NCBI RefSeq assembly: GCF_014596915.1
Contig: NZ_JACVWU010000028.1
Location: 47,500-111,499 of the forward strand
Length of the DNA: 64,000 nt
Direction: 5' to 3'
Source of the DNA: Streptomyces sp. TRM68416
GTDB lineage: Bacteria > Actinomycetota > Actinomycetes > Streptomycetales > Streptomycetaceae
In this document: piece after piece, positions 1 to 7,917 of the stretch
Numbering within the stretch: position 1 is the first letter of the stretch
Layout: every line of letters begins with the position of its first letter
The notes under the pieces: model-generated
Told to the model about the DNA's origin: nothing
What the model saw: the letters and a program-made list of their open reading frames with translations, nothing else
Database searches by the model: none
Made by a program: the position numbers and the translations under genes

Positions 1-1132
1 CGACTTCCTCCAGCACTCCGGCCGGAGCCGCCAGGACCTCCTGGGCGCCTACCTGTTCGACGTCTTCCCCGACAACCCGGGCGACCCCGCCGCGACCGGC
101 ATGCGCAACCTGTCGGCCTCGCTGCGCCGCGTGGTGGCCACCGGCGAGCGGGACGCCATGGCCCTCCAGCGCTACGACGTGGAGCGGGCCGACCGGCCCG
201 GACACTGGGAGGAGCGCTACTGGAGCCCGGTCAACGCCCCGGTGCTCGGCCCGGACGGCGAGGTCGTGCTGCTGGTGCACCGGGTCGAGGAGGTCACCGC
301 GCTGATCCGGGCCCGCGGCGGCCCGAGCGGCAGCCGCGCCCGGGTGCTGGAGGCCGAGCTGTACACCCGCGCCCGGGAACTCCAGGAGCTCAACGACCGG
401 CTGCGCCAGGCCCACGCCCGCGAACGCGAGGTGGCGCTCGCCCTCCAGGAGGCCATGCTGCCCGCCGGCCGGCACGCGGCCCACCACCGGGCCGCGGTGC
501 GCTACCGGCCCGCGGTCGGCTCGCTGAACGTGTGCGGCGACTGGTACGACCTGGTCGACCTGGTGGGCGGCAACCGCATCGGCGTCTCCGTGGGCGACGT
601 GGTCGGACACGGTCTGGCCGCCGCCGGAGTCATGGGCCAGCTGCGCAGCGCGCTCACCGCGACCTCCCGCGTCGCCGACGGTCCCGCCCAGGCGCTCGAC
701 GTGCTCGGCCGGTACGCCCATGTCGTGGACGGCGCGGAATCGGCCACCGCGGTCACCACGTTCGTCGACTTCGACCACCATCGCATCACCTACAGCAGCG
801 CCGGCCACCCGCCGCCCGTGCTGCTCCATCCCGACGGCCGCGTGGAGTTCCTCGACCGCGCCACCGACCCGCCGCTCGACGCCCGCCCCGACCCGGTCCC
901 CCGGCCGCAGGCGGAGACGGAGTTCGCCGACGGGGCCACGCTCGTGCTGTACACGGACGGTCTGGTGGAGCGCCGGGGGGAGGACATCTACGCGGGTCTC
1001 GACCGGCTCGCCGACTCCCTCGTCCGCCACTGCCACGACGCGCCCGAGGTCCTCGCGGACGCGGTCCTGCTGGAGCTGCTCCCACCGGGCGGCGCCACGG
1101 ACGACACCGCGCTGGTGGTTGTACGGCTGTGA
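1..1132 (+). CDS. PAS / SpoIIE-type PP2C phosphatase, 5' end outside window
   Basis: The frame is open from base 2 to the TGA at 1130-1132, so the gene starts upstream of the window; the first ATG inside (101) lies within a domain. The visible N-terminal part looks like the end of a PAS sensor domain. A short coiled-coil linker rich in Arg, Glu and Gln follows. Then comes a PP2C-like SpoIIE domain: CGDWYD, GDVVGHG, VLYTDGLVE and a terminal DDTALVVV, where the Asp residues are the usual metal ligands. Streptomyces encodes many such phosphatases, which typically dephosphorylate anti-anti-sigma factors in partner-switching cascades. The partner is not visible here. Family assignment is firm; the signal and substrate are unknown. 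Confidence 0.9.
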   Translation, partial: DFLQHSGRSRQDLLGAYLFDVFPDNPGDPAATGMRNLSASLRRVVATGERDAMALQRYDVERADRPGHWEERYWSPVNAPVLGPDGEVVLLVHRVEEVTALIRARGGPSGSRARVLEAELYTRARELQELNDRLRQAHAREREVALALQEAMLPAGRHAAHHRAAVRYRPAVGSLNVCGDWYDLVDLVGGNRIGVSVGDVVGHGLAAAGVMGQLRSALTATSRVADGPAQALDVLGRYAHVVDGAESATAVTTFVDFDHHRITYSSAGHPPPVLLHPDGRVEFLDRATDPPLDARPDPVPRPQAETEFADGATLVLYTDGLVERRGEDIYAGLDRLADSLVRHCHDAPEVLADAVLLELLPPGGATDDTALVVVRL

Positions 1133-1284
1133 GCAGACTGTCAAGAAGGTCGTCCGGGCCAGACAGTCCGGGCCCGGTTCCGGGCTCCTGTCCGTGCGCC
1201 TACACTGACAGGCCCCACAACACGCCGGTTGACCTGCCGCAACAGGGCAGTTGAGCCGTTCCGCCGGAGTAGAGGAGCGATCCC

Positions 1285-2010
1285 TTGTTCTACTACCTGC
1301 TCAAGTACGTGTTGTTGGGCCCTCTGTTGAGACTGGTCTTCAGACCCCGGATCGAAGGCCTCGAACACGTACCGCCCACCGGTGCCGCGATCGTCGCCGG
1401 GAATCACCTGTCGTTCTCGGACCACTTCCTGATGCCCGCCATCCTCAAGCGGCGCATCACCTTCCTCGCGAAGGCCGAGTACTTCACCGGCCCCGGCCTC
1501 AAGGGCCGTCTCACCGCGTTCTTCTTCCGCAGCGCCGGCCAGATCCCGGTCGACCGCTCGGGCAAGGAGGCGGGTCAGGCCGCGATCCGCGAGGGCCTCG
1601 GCGTCCTGCGCAAGAACGAACTCCTGGGCATCTACCCGGAGGGCACCCGCTCGCACGACGGCCGCCTGTACAAGGGCAAGGTCGGCGTCGCGGTCATGGC
1701 CCTCAAGGCGCAGGTCCCGGTGATCCCGTGCGCGATGATCGGCACCTTCGAGGCCCAGCCGCCGGGCAAGGTCATCCCCCACATCCGCCCCGTCGGCATC
1801 CGCTTCGGCGCCCCCCTCGATTTCTCCCGCTACGCCGGCATGGAGAACGAGAAGGCCATCCTCCGCGCCGTCACCGACGAGATCATGTACGCCATCCTGT
1901 CCCTCTCCGAACAGGAGTACGTCGACCAGTACGCGGCCGTCGCCAAGGCGGAGCAGGCCGCAGCGGGCGAGCTCAAGGAGCGCCGGTTCCCGAAGATGCG
2001 GCTCGGCTGA
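1285..2010 (+). CDS. 1-acyl-sn-glycerol-3-phosphate acyltransferase family (PlsC)
   Basis: This 241-residue protein carries the PlsC signature: the HX4D catalytic motif in NHLSFSD (about residues 40-46) and EGTR (about 119-122) for phosphate binding. A hydrophobic N-terminus probably docks it to the membrane. The family transfers acyl chains to lysophosphatidate in phospholipid synthesis; a related lysophospholipid acyltransferase role cannot be excluded. The start is TTG at 1285, chosen because GAGGAGCGA lies just upstream and the protein begins at the family's usual place. It stands alone, convergent with the urease operon, with a strong hairpin at 2151-2197 between them. Confidence 0.88.
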   Translation: MFYYLLKYVLLGPLLRLVFRPRIEGLEHVPPTGAAIVAGNHLSFSDHFLMPAILKRRITFLAKAEYFTGPGLKGRLTAFFFRSAGQIPVDRSGKEAGQAAIREGLGVLRKNELLGIYPEGTRSHDGRLYKGKVGVAVMALKAQVPVIPCAMIGTFEAQPPGKVIPHIRPVGIRFGAPLDFSRYAGMENEKAILRAVTDEIMYAILSLSEQEYVDQYAAVAKAEQAAAGELKERRFPKMRLG

Positions 2011-2413
2011 GGGGGTCGGCCGGGCAGCGGGGGTGGCACGGACGACGACGTGCGGGTCGTGCGGGTCATGCGGGGTTTTCGGTGTCGTTGTGTACGAGGC
2101 CGGGCGTCGGCATGGTCGACGCGAGGCGGACACGGATGAGGCCCAGGTCGCGCGCGATGTCCGACGCCGCCGCGCATGGGCGGCAGGACATCGCGCGGTC
2201 GACGCGACGGGGGCGGCACGGATGACGCCCGGGCCGCGCACGCGGTCCGGTATCGCCGCGCACGGAGAGCAGGGCGCCACCACGGCCAACGCAACCGGGC
2301 CGCACGGATAGGGTCCAAGCCGCGCGCAGTCCGGTATCGCCGCGGACGCGGGCTTCGGCTGGTCAGCGTGGCGAGGCGAGGCGGGCGGCAAGTCGTGCCG
2401 CAGGTGGTGGGGT
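2011..2413. other. Convergent intergenic region, plsC to ureD
   Basis: No gene is convincing here; the open frames have no ribosome binding site or recognisable domain. The region holds a nested hairpin (2151-2197) and a 15-bp direct repeat (TCCGGTATCGCCGCG at 2246-2260 and 2330-2344). GGTCGACGCGA also occurs twice. It looks like a terminator region plus decayed repeats. Confidence 0.6.
2151..2197. terminator. Nested hairpin between convergent genes
   Basis: A perfect 12-bp inverted repeat (CGCGCGATGTCC at 2151-2162, GGACATCGCGCG at 2186-2197) encloses a second perfect 6-bp stem (2166-2171 with 2179-2184). It lies between the convergent plsC and ureD, so it can terminate both. There is no U-tract, which is common for Streptomyces terminators. 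Confidence 0.6.
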
Positions 2414-3166
2414 TCAGGTGAGGGAAGCGAGTGCCTCGTCCAGTAGGCGGCGCAGGATCAGGGCGTCCGGGGCCACGGCCGTCACCAGGGCGGCGGGGCC
2501 GGGGAGAGGGACGAGGGCGGCGTTCTCCGCGAGGACGCGGGGCGCTACGGGGTGGGTGGCGAATTCCGGCCGGACCACGACGAGTTGGCCGACGGCTCGG
2601 TGACCGGACAGACCGGCGGGGCCGTCCCAGCCGCCGGGGGCGCCCGGGCCGCAGGACAGCTCCTGGTCGAGGACGGGGCGTCCGGCGATCCGTACCGTCA
2701 GCCGGCTGGTGAGCCGCCCGGGGTCCTCGCCCGCGCGTCCGAGCACCTGCTCCTCCCGCAGCACCAGCCGGGCCCCGGCACCGAGGTCGGCGCGGGTGGT
2801 GACGTACAGGTCGCTGCCCCGCGCGGAGATCAACTGTTCGGGCAGCCAGTGCAGTTCGCCCCCGTCGGACACGCTGAGCCGGACGTCGTAGCGGGACTCG
2901 CCCTTGGCCTGTCCCGGCAGCGCGATGGTCGCGGCGGCCGAGCCGACGCGCAGCCGGGCCCCGTCGGCCACGTCGGCCTCCACCGCGAAGCGGTCGCCGC
3001 CGAGCGGTCCGCTCATCGCGCCGACGAGCATGACCCGCGCCTCGGCACCGCTGCCCCGCGTGCGCCGCAGCGCCAGCGGTCCGTCGCCCTCCAGCACCGG
3101 CAGCGAGGTACCGCCCCGCCCGTCGGCGCGGGCGCCGATCCTCGCGGTGGCGGCGACCCCGGTCAC
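2414..3166 (-). CDS. ureD: Urease accessory protein UreD
   Basis: UreD is the scaffold (UreH-type) that binds apo-urease and with UreF and UreG delivers nickel to the active site. The sequence has the family features: an early ATARI segment, a run ending in LPVLEGDGPLALRR, and a central ELHWLPEQLI stretch. It is last in ureABCFGD. The preferred start is GTG at 3166, which overlaps the ureG stop as GTGA and gives 250 residues. An alternative ATG at 3199 has GGGAGG seven bases upstream and adds 11 residues, but that Shine-Dalgarno also encodes the conserved UreG C-terminus. Function is sure; the exact start is not. Confidence 0.9.
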   Translation of the reverse strand: MTGVAATARIGARADGRGGTSLPVLEGDGPLALRRTRGSGAEARVMLVGAMSGPLGGDRFAVEADVADGARLRVGSAAATIALPGQAKGESRYDVRLSVSDGGELHWLPEQLISARGSDLYVTTRADLGAGARLVLREEQVLGRAGEDPGRLTSRLTVRIAGRPVLDQELSCGPGAPGGWDGPAGLSGHRAVGQLVVVRPEFATHPVAPRVLAENAALVPLPGPAALVTAVAPDALILRRLLDEALASLT

Positions 3167-3840
3167 GCCGACCACGCGGCGAGCTGTGCGCGCACCCATG
3201 CGGCGACCTCCCGGACCCCGCCCTCGGCCCGCAACGACTGGAAGACGACCGGCAGTTCGGCGCGCTGCGCCTTGGCGTCGGCGGCCATCCGTCCGAGGTC
3301 GGAGCCGACGTGCGGGGCGAGGTCGGTCTTGTTGACCACGAGCAGGTCGGCGGTGGTGACGCCGGGGCCGCCCTTGCGCGGGATGTCGTCCCCGCCCGCG
3401 ACGTCGATCACGAAGATCTGCGCGTCCACGAGCCCCTTGGAGAAGGTCGCGGTGAGGTTGTCCCCGCCGGACTCCACCAGGATCAGGTCCAGCGGGCCGA
3501 CCTCGTCCTCCAGGTCCTCGACCGCTTCGAGGTTGGCGGAGATGTCGTCCCGGATCGCGGTGTGCGGGCAGGCCCCCGTCTCCACCGCGGTGATCCGCTC
3601 GGGCGGCAGCACGGCCTCCCGCAGCAGGAACTCGGCGTCCTCGCGCGTGTAGATGTCATTGGTGACGACGGCGAGCGACAACTCGTCCCGCAGCGCCCGG
3701 CACAACGCCGCCACAGTAGCGGTCTTCCCGGACCCGACGGGCCCCCCGAGCCCGATCCGCAGGGCCCGACGGGACCCGTCCGGACGACGCGCGTCGGCAC
3801 TGACAGCGGCGGGACCGTCGTGAGAGTGGTCGAGATGCAT
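3163..3840 (-). CDS. ureG: Urease accessory GTPase UreG
   Basis: UreG is the SIMIBI-class GTPase that hydrolyses GTP while inserting Ni into urease. The P-loop GPVGSGKT lies at residues 33-40; ESGGDN and the NKTD base-recognition motif follow, as does the conserved TGACPHTAIR segment with Cys and His that binds metal. The N-terminus is His-rich (MHLDHSHD) and may hold extra nickel. Length (225 aa) is normal for actinobacteria. It is separated from ureF by about 170 bp of Streptomyces-type repeat, unlike the tight packing elsewhere in the operon. Confidence 0.97.
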   Translation of the reverse strand: MHLDHSHDGPAAVSADARRPDGSRRALRIGLGGPVGSGKTATVAALCRALRDELSLAVVTNDIYTREDAEFLLREAVLPPERITAVETGACPHTAIRDDISANLEAVEDLEDEVGPLDLILVESGGDNLTATFSKGLVDAQIFVIDVAGGDDIPRKGGPGVTTADLLVVNKTDLAPHVGSDLGRMAADAKAQRAELPVVFQSLRAEGGVREVAAWVRAQLAAWSA

Positions 3841-3874
3841 GACTACGGCTCCTGGATCAGAGAGGGGGCTGCAC

Positions 3875-4008
3875 CATCCAGCCCGTCCGGCGTTTGAGGA
3901 CGAGGCCGTTCAGGCCGATGGGGGTCCAGGGGGCGGAGCCCCCTGGCGGGGTCGAAGGGGCAGCGCCCCTTCAGGACGGGACGGGTAGGGGCGGCGGGGG
4001 CGAGAAGA
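3875..4008. repeat. Dispersed-type intergenic repeat inside the urease operon
   Basis: The ureF-ureG spacer has two perfect hairpins: CCAGGGGG...CCCCCTGG (3926-3946) and GAAGGGGC...GCCCCTTC (3954-3972). They are embedded in a CCCGTCCGGCGTTTGAGGAC-type sequence that I recognise as a common repeat of Streptomyces intergenic regions. It interrupts an otherwise overlapping operon and may attenuate ureGD relative to ureABCF. The repeat identity is from general knowledge; the hairpins are seen directly. Confidence 0.7.
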
Positions 4009-4009
4009 C

Positions 4010-4684
4010 TCACGAGGCGAACAACCGCACAGGCCACCCCGCATGCACCTCCGCCGAGATCTCCAGCAGCGGAGCGGACGCCGCCGGCAGCGCGTCCACT
4101 CCGTCGTCGGCGACCCGCCGCGCCGCCTCCACCGCCGCATCCACGACGAGGTCCACCTCCCCCGCCAACCGCGCCAACACCCCCGTGGCGTCGAACGGGT
4201 CGAGACTCAACAGCCGCACGGTCGCCGACGCGGGCCCGCTCACACTCTCGTAGGCCGCACAGTACGCGGCATCCGAAGCCCCCAGCCCCGCCGCCCGGGC
4301 CGCGAGCCCCAGTACCACGGGCTGATGCGCCCCCTTGGGAAACTCCCGCGCCAGCGCGTCGAGTTCGGCCGAAGGCCACGTCGCCCGCGCGGCCCGCATC
4401 AACTGCCGCCCCAGCTTCCGCGCGGCGACCCGCAAGGCCGGCGACGGCGTCCGCGCGTCGGCCGCCGTGTCCAACTCCACGGTATCCGCCCCGAGTACGG
4501 CGGCCGCGGACAGCGCGGCGGCCACCCGTCCCGCCGTGTGCAGCCGCCCCCGGCAGAAGTCCTCCAGGCTCGCGGCCCCGGTGATCCGCCCGGCCCCGAC
4601 GGCCGCCTCCGCCCCGCCGGAGTGCGCATGCCCTCCGGCGGGAAAGCGGCCGTCGGCCAGGACGAGTAGCGCTGCCCTGGACAT
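4010..4684 (-). CDS. ureF: Urease accessory protein UreF
   Basis: UreF is an all-helical urease chaperone that bridges UreD and UreG. The 224-residue protein shows the characteristic LADGRFPAGGHAHSGG N-terminus, GRLHTAGRVAAAL, and a conserved C-terminal run that includes LRLLSLDPFDATGV-like helices. The start ATG (4684) overlaps the ureC stop by one base (TGATG), which argues for coupled translation. A longer frame reaching back to 5086 is only antisense-compatible read-through into ureC. Confidence is high. Confidence 0.95.
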   Translation of the reverse strand: MSRAALLVLADGRFPAGGHAHSGGAEAAVGAGRITGAASLEDFCRGRLHTAGRVAAALSAAAVLGADTVELDTAADARTPSPALRVAARKLGRQLMRAARATWPSAELDALAREFPKGAHQPVVLGLAARAAGLGASDAAYCAAYESVSGPASATVRLLSLDPFDATGVLARLAGEVDLVVDAAVEAARRVADDGVDALPAASAPLLEISAEVHAGWPVRLFAS

Positions 4685-6405
4685 CAGAAGAGGAAGTACC
4701 GCTGGGCCATGGGCAGTTCGGCGGCCGGAGTCGCCTCGACGAGCTCCCCGTCGATGTGCACGGCGAAGCTGTCGGGATCCACCCGCACCTGCGGCCGGGC
4801 GTCGTTCTCCCGCATGTCGGCCTTGGTCACCCCGCGCGTGGACTCGATGGCGACGAACCTCTTCGTGAGCCCGAGCCGCTCCGGCAGCCCGTCCTCGATG
4901 GCGAGGGGCGCCACGAAGTTCACGGAGTTGGAGCCCGGCGCCCGTCCGATCGCGCCGAACATCGGCCGCGGCAGGATCGGCTGCGGGGTCGGGATGGAGG
5001 CGTTGGCGTCGCCCATCTGCGCGTACGCGATCTGCCCGCCCTTGACGACGAGGTGCGGCTTGACGCCGAAGAACGCCGGCTCCCACAGCACCAGGTCGGC
5101 GAGCTTGCCGCTCTCCACCGATCCGATCTCCCCGGCCAGCCCCTGCGCGATCGCCGGATTGATCGTGTACTTGGCCACGTACCGCCGCACCCGCAGGTTG
5201 TCCGCGCGCCCGTCCCCCGGCAGCGCGCCCCGGCGTCGCTTCATGACGTGGGCCGTCTGCCAGGTCCGCATGACGACCTCGCCGACCCGGCCCATGGCCT
5301 GCGAGTCGGACGAGATGATCGAGATCGCGCCGAGGTCGTGCAGGATGTCCTCGGCCCCGATCGTGGAGGGCCGGATCCGGGACTCGGCGAAGGCGAGGTC
5401 CTCGGGCACCGCGGGGTTGAGGTGGTGGCAGACCATCAGCATGTCGAGGTGTTCCTCGGCGGTGTTGACGGTGAACGGCCGCGTCGGGTTCGTGGAGCTC
5501 GGCAGCACGTGCGGCTCGGAGACCACGGTCATGATGTCGGGCGCGTGTCCGCCGCCCGCGCCCTCGGTGTGGTACGCGTGGATGCCGCGTCCGGCGATCG
5601 CGGCGAGGGTGTCGCCGACGAACCCGGCCTCGTTCAACGTGTCCGTGTGGATGGCGATCTGAATGCCCGTCCGGTCGGCCACGGTCAGCGAGGCGTCGAT
5701 GACGGCCGGCGTCGAGCCCCAGTCCTCGTGCAGCTTGAGTCCCAGCGCACCGCCGCGGATCTGCGACAGCATCGCCTCGTGCGAGACGGTGTTGCCCTTG
5801 CCCAACAGGCCGAAGTTGACGGGGTGTTCCTCCATCGCCTCCAGCATCCGGGCCAGGTGCCAGGGGCCGGGCGTCACGGTCGTCGCCTTCGAGCCCTCGG
5901 CCGGTCCGGTACCGCCGCCGATCAGCGTCGTGATGCCCGCCGCGAGCGCTTCGTCGGCGATCTGCGGGCAGATGAAGTGGACGTGGGCGTCGACGGCTCC
6001 GGCGGTCAGGATGCGCCCGTTGCCCGCGATGACCTCGGTCTCGGGGCCGATGACCAGGTCCGGGTGGACGCCGTCCATGGTGTCGGGGTTGCCGGCCTTG
6101 CCGATGCCGGTGATCCGGCCGTCGCGGATGCCGACGTCGGCCTTGACGATGCCCCAGTGGTCGACGATCACGGCACCGGTGATCACCGTGTCGGGGGTGC
6201 CGTCTGCGCGCGTAGCACGCGACTGGCCCATGGACTCGCGGATGACCTTGCCGCCGCCGAACACGGCCTCGTCGCCGGCGAGTCCGGGGCCGCCGGAACG
6301 GTCCTCCTCGATCTCCACGAGCAGGTCGGTGTCGGCGAGCCGGATGCGGTCACCGGTGGTCGGGCCGAACAGGTCGGCGTAGGCGGCACGCGAGATCTCA
6401 GGCAT
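4684..6405 (-). CDS. ureC: Urease subunit alpha UreC
   Basis: This is the catalytic urease subunit (573 aa, the family's usual length), hydrolysing urea to ammonia and carbamate at a di-nickel centre. Expected ligands are in place: His141 and His143 (HVHFICPQ), the carbamylated Lys at about 224 (GLKLHEDWG), His at about 253 and 279, and Asp at about 367. The flap histidine is in MVCHHLN (about 327). The start is ATG 6405, with GGAGG eight bases upstream; the longer frame from 6447 would overlap ureB too far. It overlaps ureB by 8 bp and ureF by 1 bp. Confidence 0.98.
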   Translation of the reverse strand: MPEISRAAYADLFGPTTGDRIRLADTDLLVEIEEDRSGGPGLAGDEAVFGGGKVIRESMGQSRATRADGTPDTVITGAVIVDHWGIVKADVGIRDGRITGIGKAGNPDTMDGVHPDLVIGPETEVIAGNGRILTAGAVDAHVHFICPQIADEALAAGITTLIGGGTGPAEGSKATTVTPGPWHLARMLEAMEEHPVNFGLLGKGNTVSHEAMLSQIRGGALGLKLHEDWGSTPAVIDASLTVADRTGIQIAIHTDTLNEAGFVGDTLAAIAGRGIHAYHTEGAGGGHAPDIMTVVSEPHVLPSSTNPTRPFTVNTAEEHLDMLMVCHHLNPAVPEDLAFAESRIRPSTIGAEDILHDLGAISIISSDSQAMGRVGEVVMRTWQTAHVMKRRRGALPGDGRADNLRVRRYVAKYTINPAIAQGLAGEIGSVESGKLADLVLWEPAFFGVKPHLVVKGGQIAYAQMGDANASIPTPQPILPRPMFGAIGRAPGSNSVNFVAPLAIEDGLPERLGLTKRFVAIESTRGVTKADMRENDARPQVRVDPDSFAVHIDGELVEATPAAELPMAQRYFLF

Positions 6406-6709
6406 CGAGGGCACCTCCGGTCTCCCCGCGCAGACCGGGTACGACACGGGCGCCGGCCAGCGGGACGAGTTCGACGTCGACGGGGATCCCGGGCTCGAAG
6501 CGCACGGCGGTGCCGGCGGCGACGTTCAGCCGCTTGCCGCGGGCGGCGGCGCGGTCGAAGTCCAGGCCGGGGTTGGCCTCGGCGAAGTGGTAGTGGGAGC
6601 CGACCTGCACGGGGCGGTCGGCGGAGTTGAGGACGGTCAGCCGGGTGACCTCACGGCCCTCGTTGTAGGCGACGGGGCCGTCGGCGAACAGGATCTCTCC
6701 GGGAATCAT
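6398..6709 (-). CDS. ureB: Urease subunit beta UreB
   Basis: UreB is a small structural urease subunit of 103 residues. Diagnostic parts are the MIPGEI start, the NSADRPVQVGSHYHFAEANP stretch and GTAVRFEPG. It packs against UreC in the (UreABC)3 trimer. It overlaps ureC by 8 bp and is 9 bp from ureA. The three structural subunits are separate genes, as in most actinobacteria, rather than fused as in Helicobacter. Confidence 0.97.
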   Translation of the reverse strand: MIPGEILFADGPVAYNEGREVTRLTVLNSADRPVQVGSHYHFAEANPGLDFDRAAARGKRLNVAAGTAVRFEPGIPVDVELVPLAGARVVPGLRGETGGALDA

Positions 6710-6718
6710 CGCGGCCCC

Positions 6719-7021
6719 TCAGACGATCGGGTCGTGGACGGTGACGAGCTTGGTGCCGTCCGGGAAGGTCGCCTCGACCTGGACGTCGTGGATCATCTCG
6801 GGGATGCCCTCCATGACGTCGTCACGGGTGAGCAGCTTGCGTCCGGAGGCCATCAGCTCGGCGACGGTCCGGCCGTCCCGCGCGCCTTCGAGGATGTGCG
6901 ACGTGATGAGGGCGACCGCTTCGGGGTGGTTGAGCTTCAGTCCGCGGGCCCGGCGCTTCTCGGCCACGTCGGCCGCCACGTGGATCAGCAGCCTCTCTTG
7001 CTCGTGCGGGGTCAGTTGCAC
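6719..7021 (-). CDS. ureA: Urease subunit gamma UreA
   Basis: UreA, about 100 residues, is recognisable from QLTPHEQERLLIHVAADVAE at the start and VEATFPDGTKLVTVHDPI at the end. The preferred start is GTG 7021, which gives the family's normal N-terminus and has GAGG six bases upstream. GTG 7033 would add four residues and also has a plausible site (GGAG). It is first in the operon, 85 bp downstream of the tetR stop on the same strand, so either read-through from tetR or a promoter in that gap drives urease. Confidence 0.95.
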   Translation of the reverse strand: MQLTPHEQERLLIHVAADVAEKRRARGLKLNHPEAVALITSHILEGARDGRTVAELMASGRKLLTRDDVMEGIPEMIHDVQVEATFPDGTKLVTVHDPIV

Positions 7022-7106
7022 GTCCCACCTCACAGTCCTCGCTCCGGACCGTGCGGGGCCCGGTTGCCTCAGCCACGGGCAAAGTCCCTGGTGGCGTGGA
7101 GGGAGG

Positions 7107-7781
7107 CTAGTTGGACCGGGTTTCGAGCAAGTTAACCGAGCTGTGATCCGCCGCGGGCCCCGGCTGCGGCTCCCCCATGCTCATCAACGCGCGCAGACCG
7201 TTCTGGAGCGCCTCGACGGGGACCGGCCCGAACAGGGACTGCTGGGCGATGAACCCCTGCACGGCGGCGATCATGGTCCGGGCGACATCGTCGGCGGGGA
7301 CGTCCGACCGCATCATCCCGGCCTCCTGGTAGGCCCGTACGGCCGACACCCAGCCCTGGCGGACCGCGGCGTACCCCTCGTTCAGGACGGCGGCCAGCTC
7401 CCGGTTGCGCACGGTCTCCGCCCAGACCTGCATGATCAGCTGCGGGAGGACGGGCCCGTCGTCGTCGGACAGGGACGCCCAGATGCCGAGGACACGGCCG
7501 AGCACCCGGCCGACCAGCAGGTCAGGGGGCGGGGGCGGGCTGTGCCGGGTGGCCTCCTCGAAGGCCTCGCGGACCTCGCTCAGCACCTCGTTGGCGATCG
7601 CGGCGATCAGCTCGTCCTTGCCCTTGAAGTAGCGGTAGACCGCGCCGGCGGAGAGGTCGACCTCCTTCAGCACGTCCTGCATGGAGGTGGCGTGGAAGCC
7701 GTTGCGGGCGAAACAGCGGGCGGCGCCGTCGAGGATCTGCCGGCGGCGGGCGTCGAGGTGTTCCTGGGATACGCGGGCCAT
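7107..7781 (-). CDS. TetR family transcriptional regulator
   Basis: This 224-residue repressor has a TetR helix-turn-helix at about residues 33-52 (ATSMQDVLKEVDLSAGAVYR, then YFKGKDEL) and a ligand-binding C-terminal domain. ATG 7781 is preferred over an upstream in-frame ATG at 8060 because a good promoter ends just before it: TTGTCA (7816-7811), 17 bp, TACTTT (7793-7788). That places transcription start at or next to the ATG, so the message is probably leaderless. An operator-like palindrome lies in the promoter spacer, so it likely represses itself and the divergent membrane gene. The inducer is unknown. Confidence 0.93.
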   Translation of the reverse strand: MARVSQEHLDARRRQILDGAARCFARNGFHATSMQDVLKEVDLSAGAVYRYFKGKDELIAAIANEVLSEVREAFEEATRHSPPPPPDLLVGRVLGRVLGIWASLSDDDGPVLPQLIMQVWAETVRNRELAAVLNEGYAAVRQGWVSAVRAYQEAGMMRSDVPADDVARTMIAAVQGFIAQQSLFGPVPVEALQNGLRALMSMGEPQPGPAADHSSVNLLETRSN

Positions 7782-7787
7782 GCCCCC

Positions 7788-7816
7788 AAAGTAAAACGAA
7801 CGTTCCTTCTTGACAA
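7788..7816 (-). promoter_or_regulatory. Promoter of tetR, leaderless type
   Basis: Reading the minus strand, the -35 is TTGTCA (7816-7811) and the -10 is TACTTT (7793-7788) with exactly 17 bp between. Six bases separate the -10 from the ATG at 7781, so start of transcription should coincide with the start codon. The spacer contains the palindromic core GAACGTTC. Confidence 0.7.
7794..7811. promoter_or_regulatory. TetR operator, proximal copy
   Basis: AAAACGAACGTTCCTTCT contains a perfect GAACGTTC core and imperfect flanking symmetry. It sits between the -10 and -35 of the tetR promoter. A near-identical copy lies 57 bp away (7851-7868). Confidence 0.7.
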
Positions 7817-7850
7817 GGGGCGCCGACCGCAGGACGGTGAGGGCGCAACA

Positions 7851-7868
7851 AAAACGAACGATCCTTCT
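7851..7868. promoter_or_regulatory. TetR operator, distal copy
   Basis: AAAACGAACGATCCTTCT differs by one base from the copy at 7794-7811. It lies about 50 bp before the divergent membrane protein gene, so one regulator probably controls both directions. Confidence 0.65.
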
Positions 7869-7917
7869 CTTTAACGGCCTCAGCGCCCGAGGCCATGAAC
7901 CACGCAAGGGGAACGTC

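Noticed and set aside
2011..2410. Several open frames of 60-160 codons on both strands of the plsC-ureD gap
   Set aside because: No ribosome binding site or family pattern, and the composition is Arg/Ala/Gly-rich shadow type. The region has hairpins and repeats instead.
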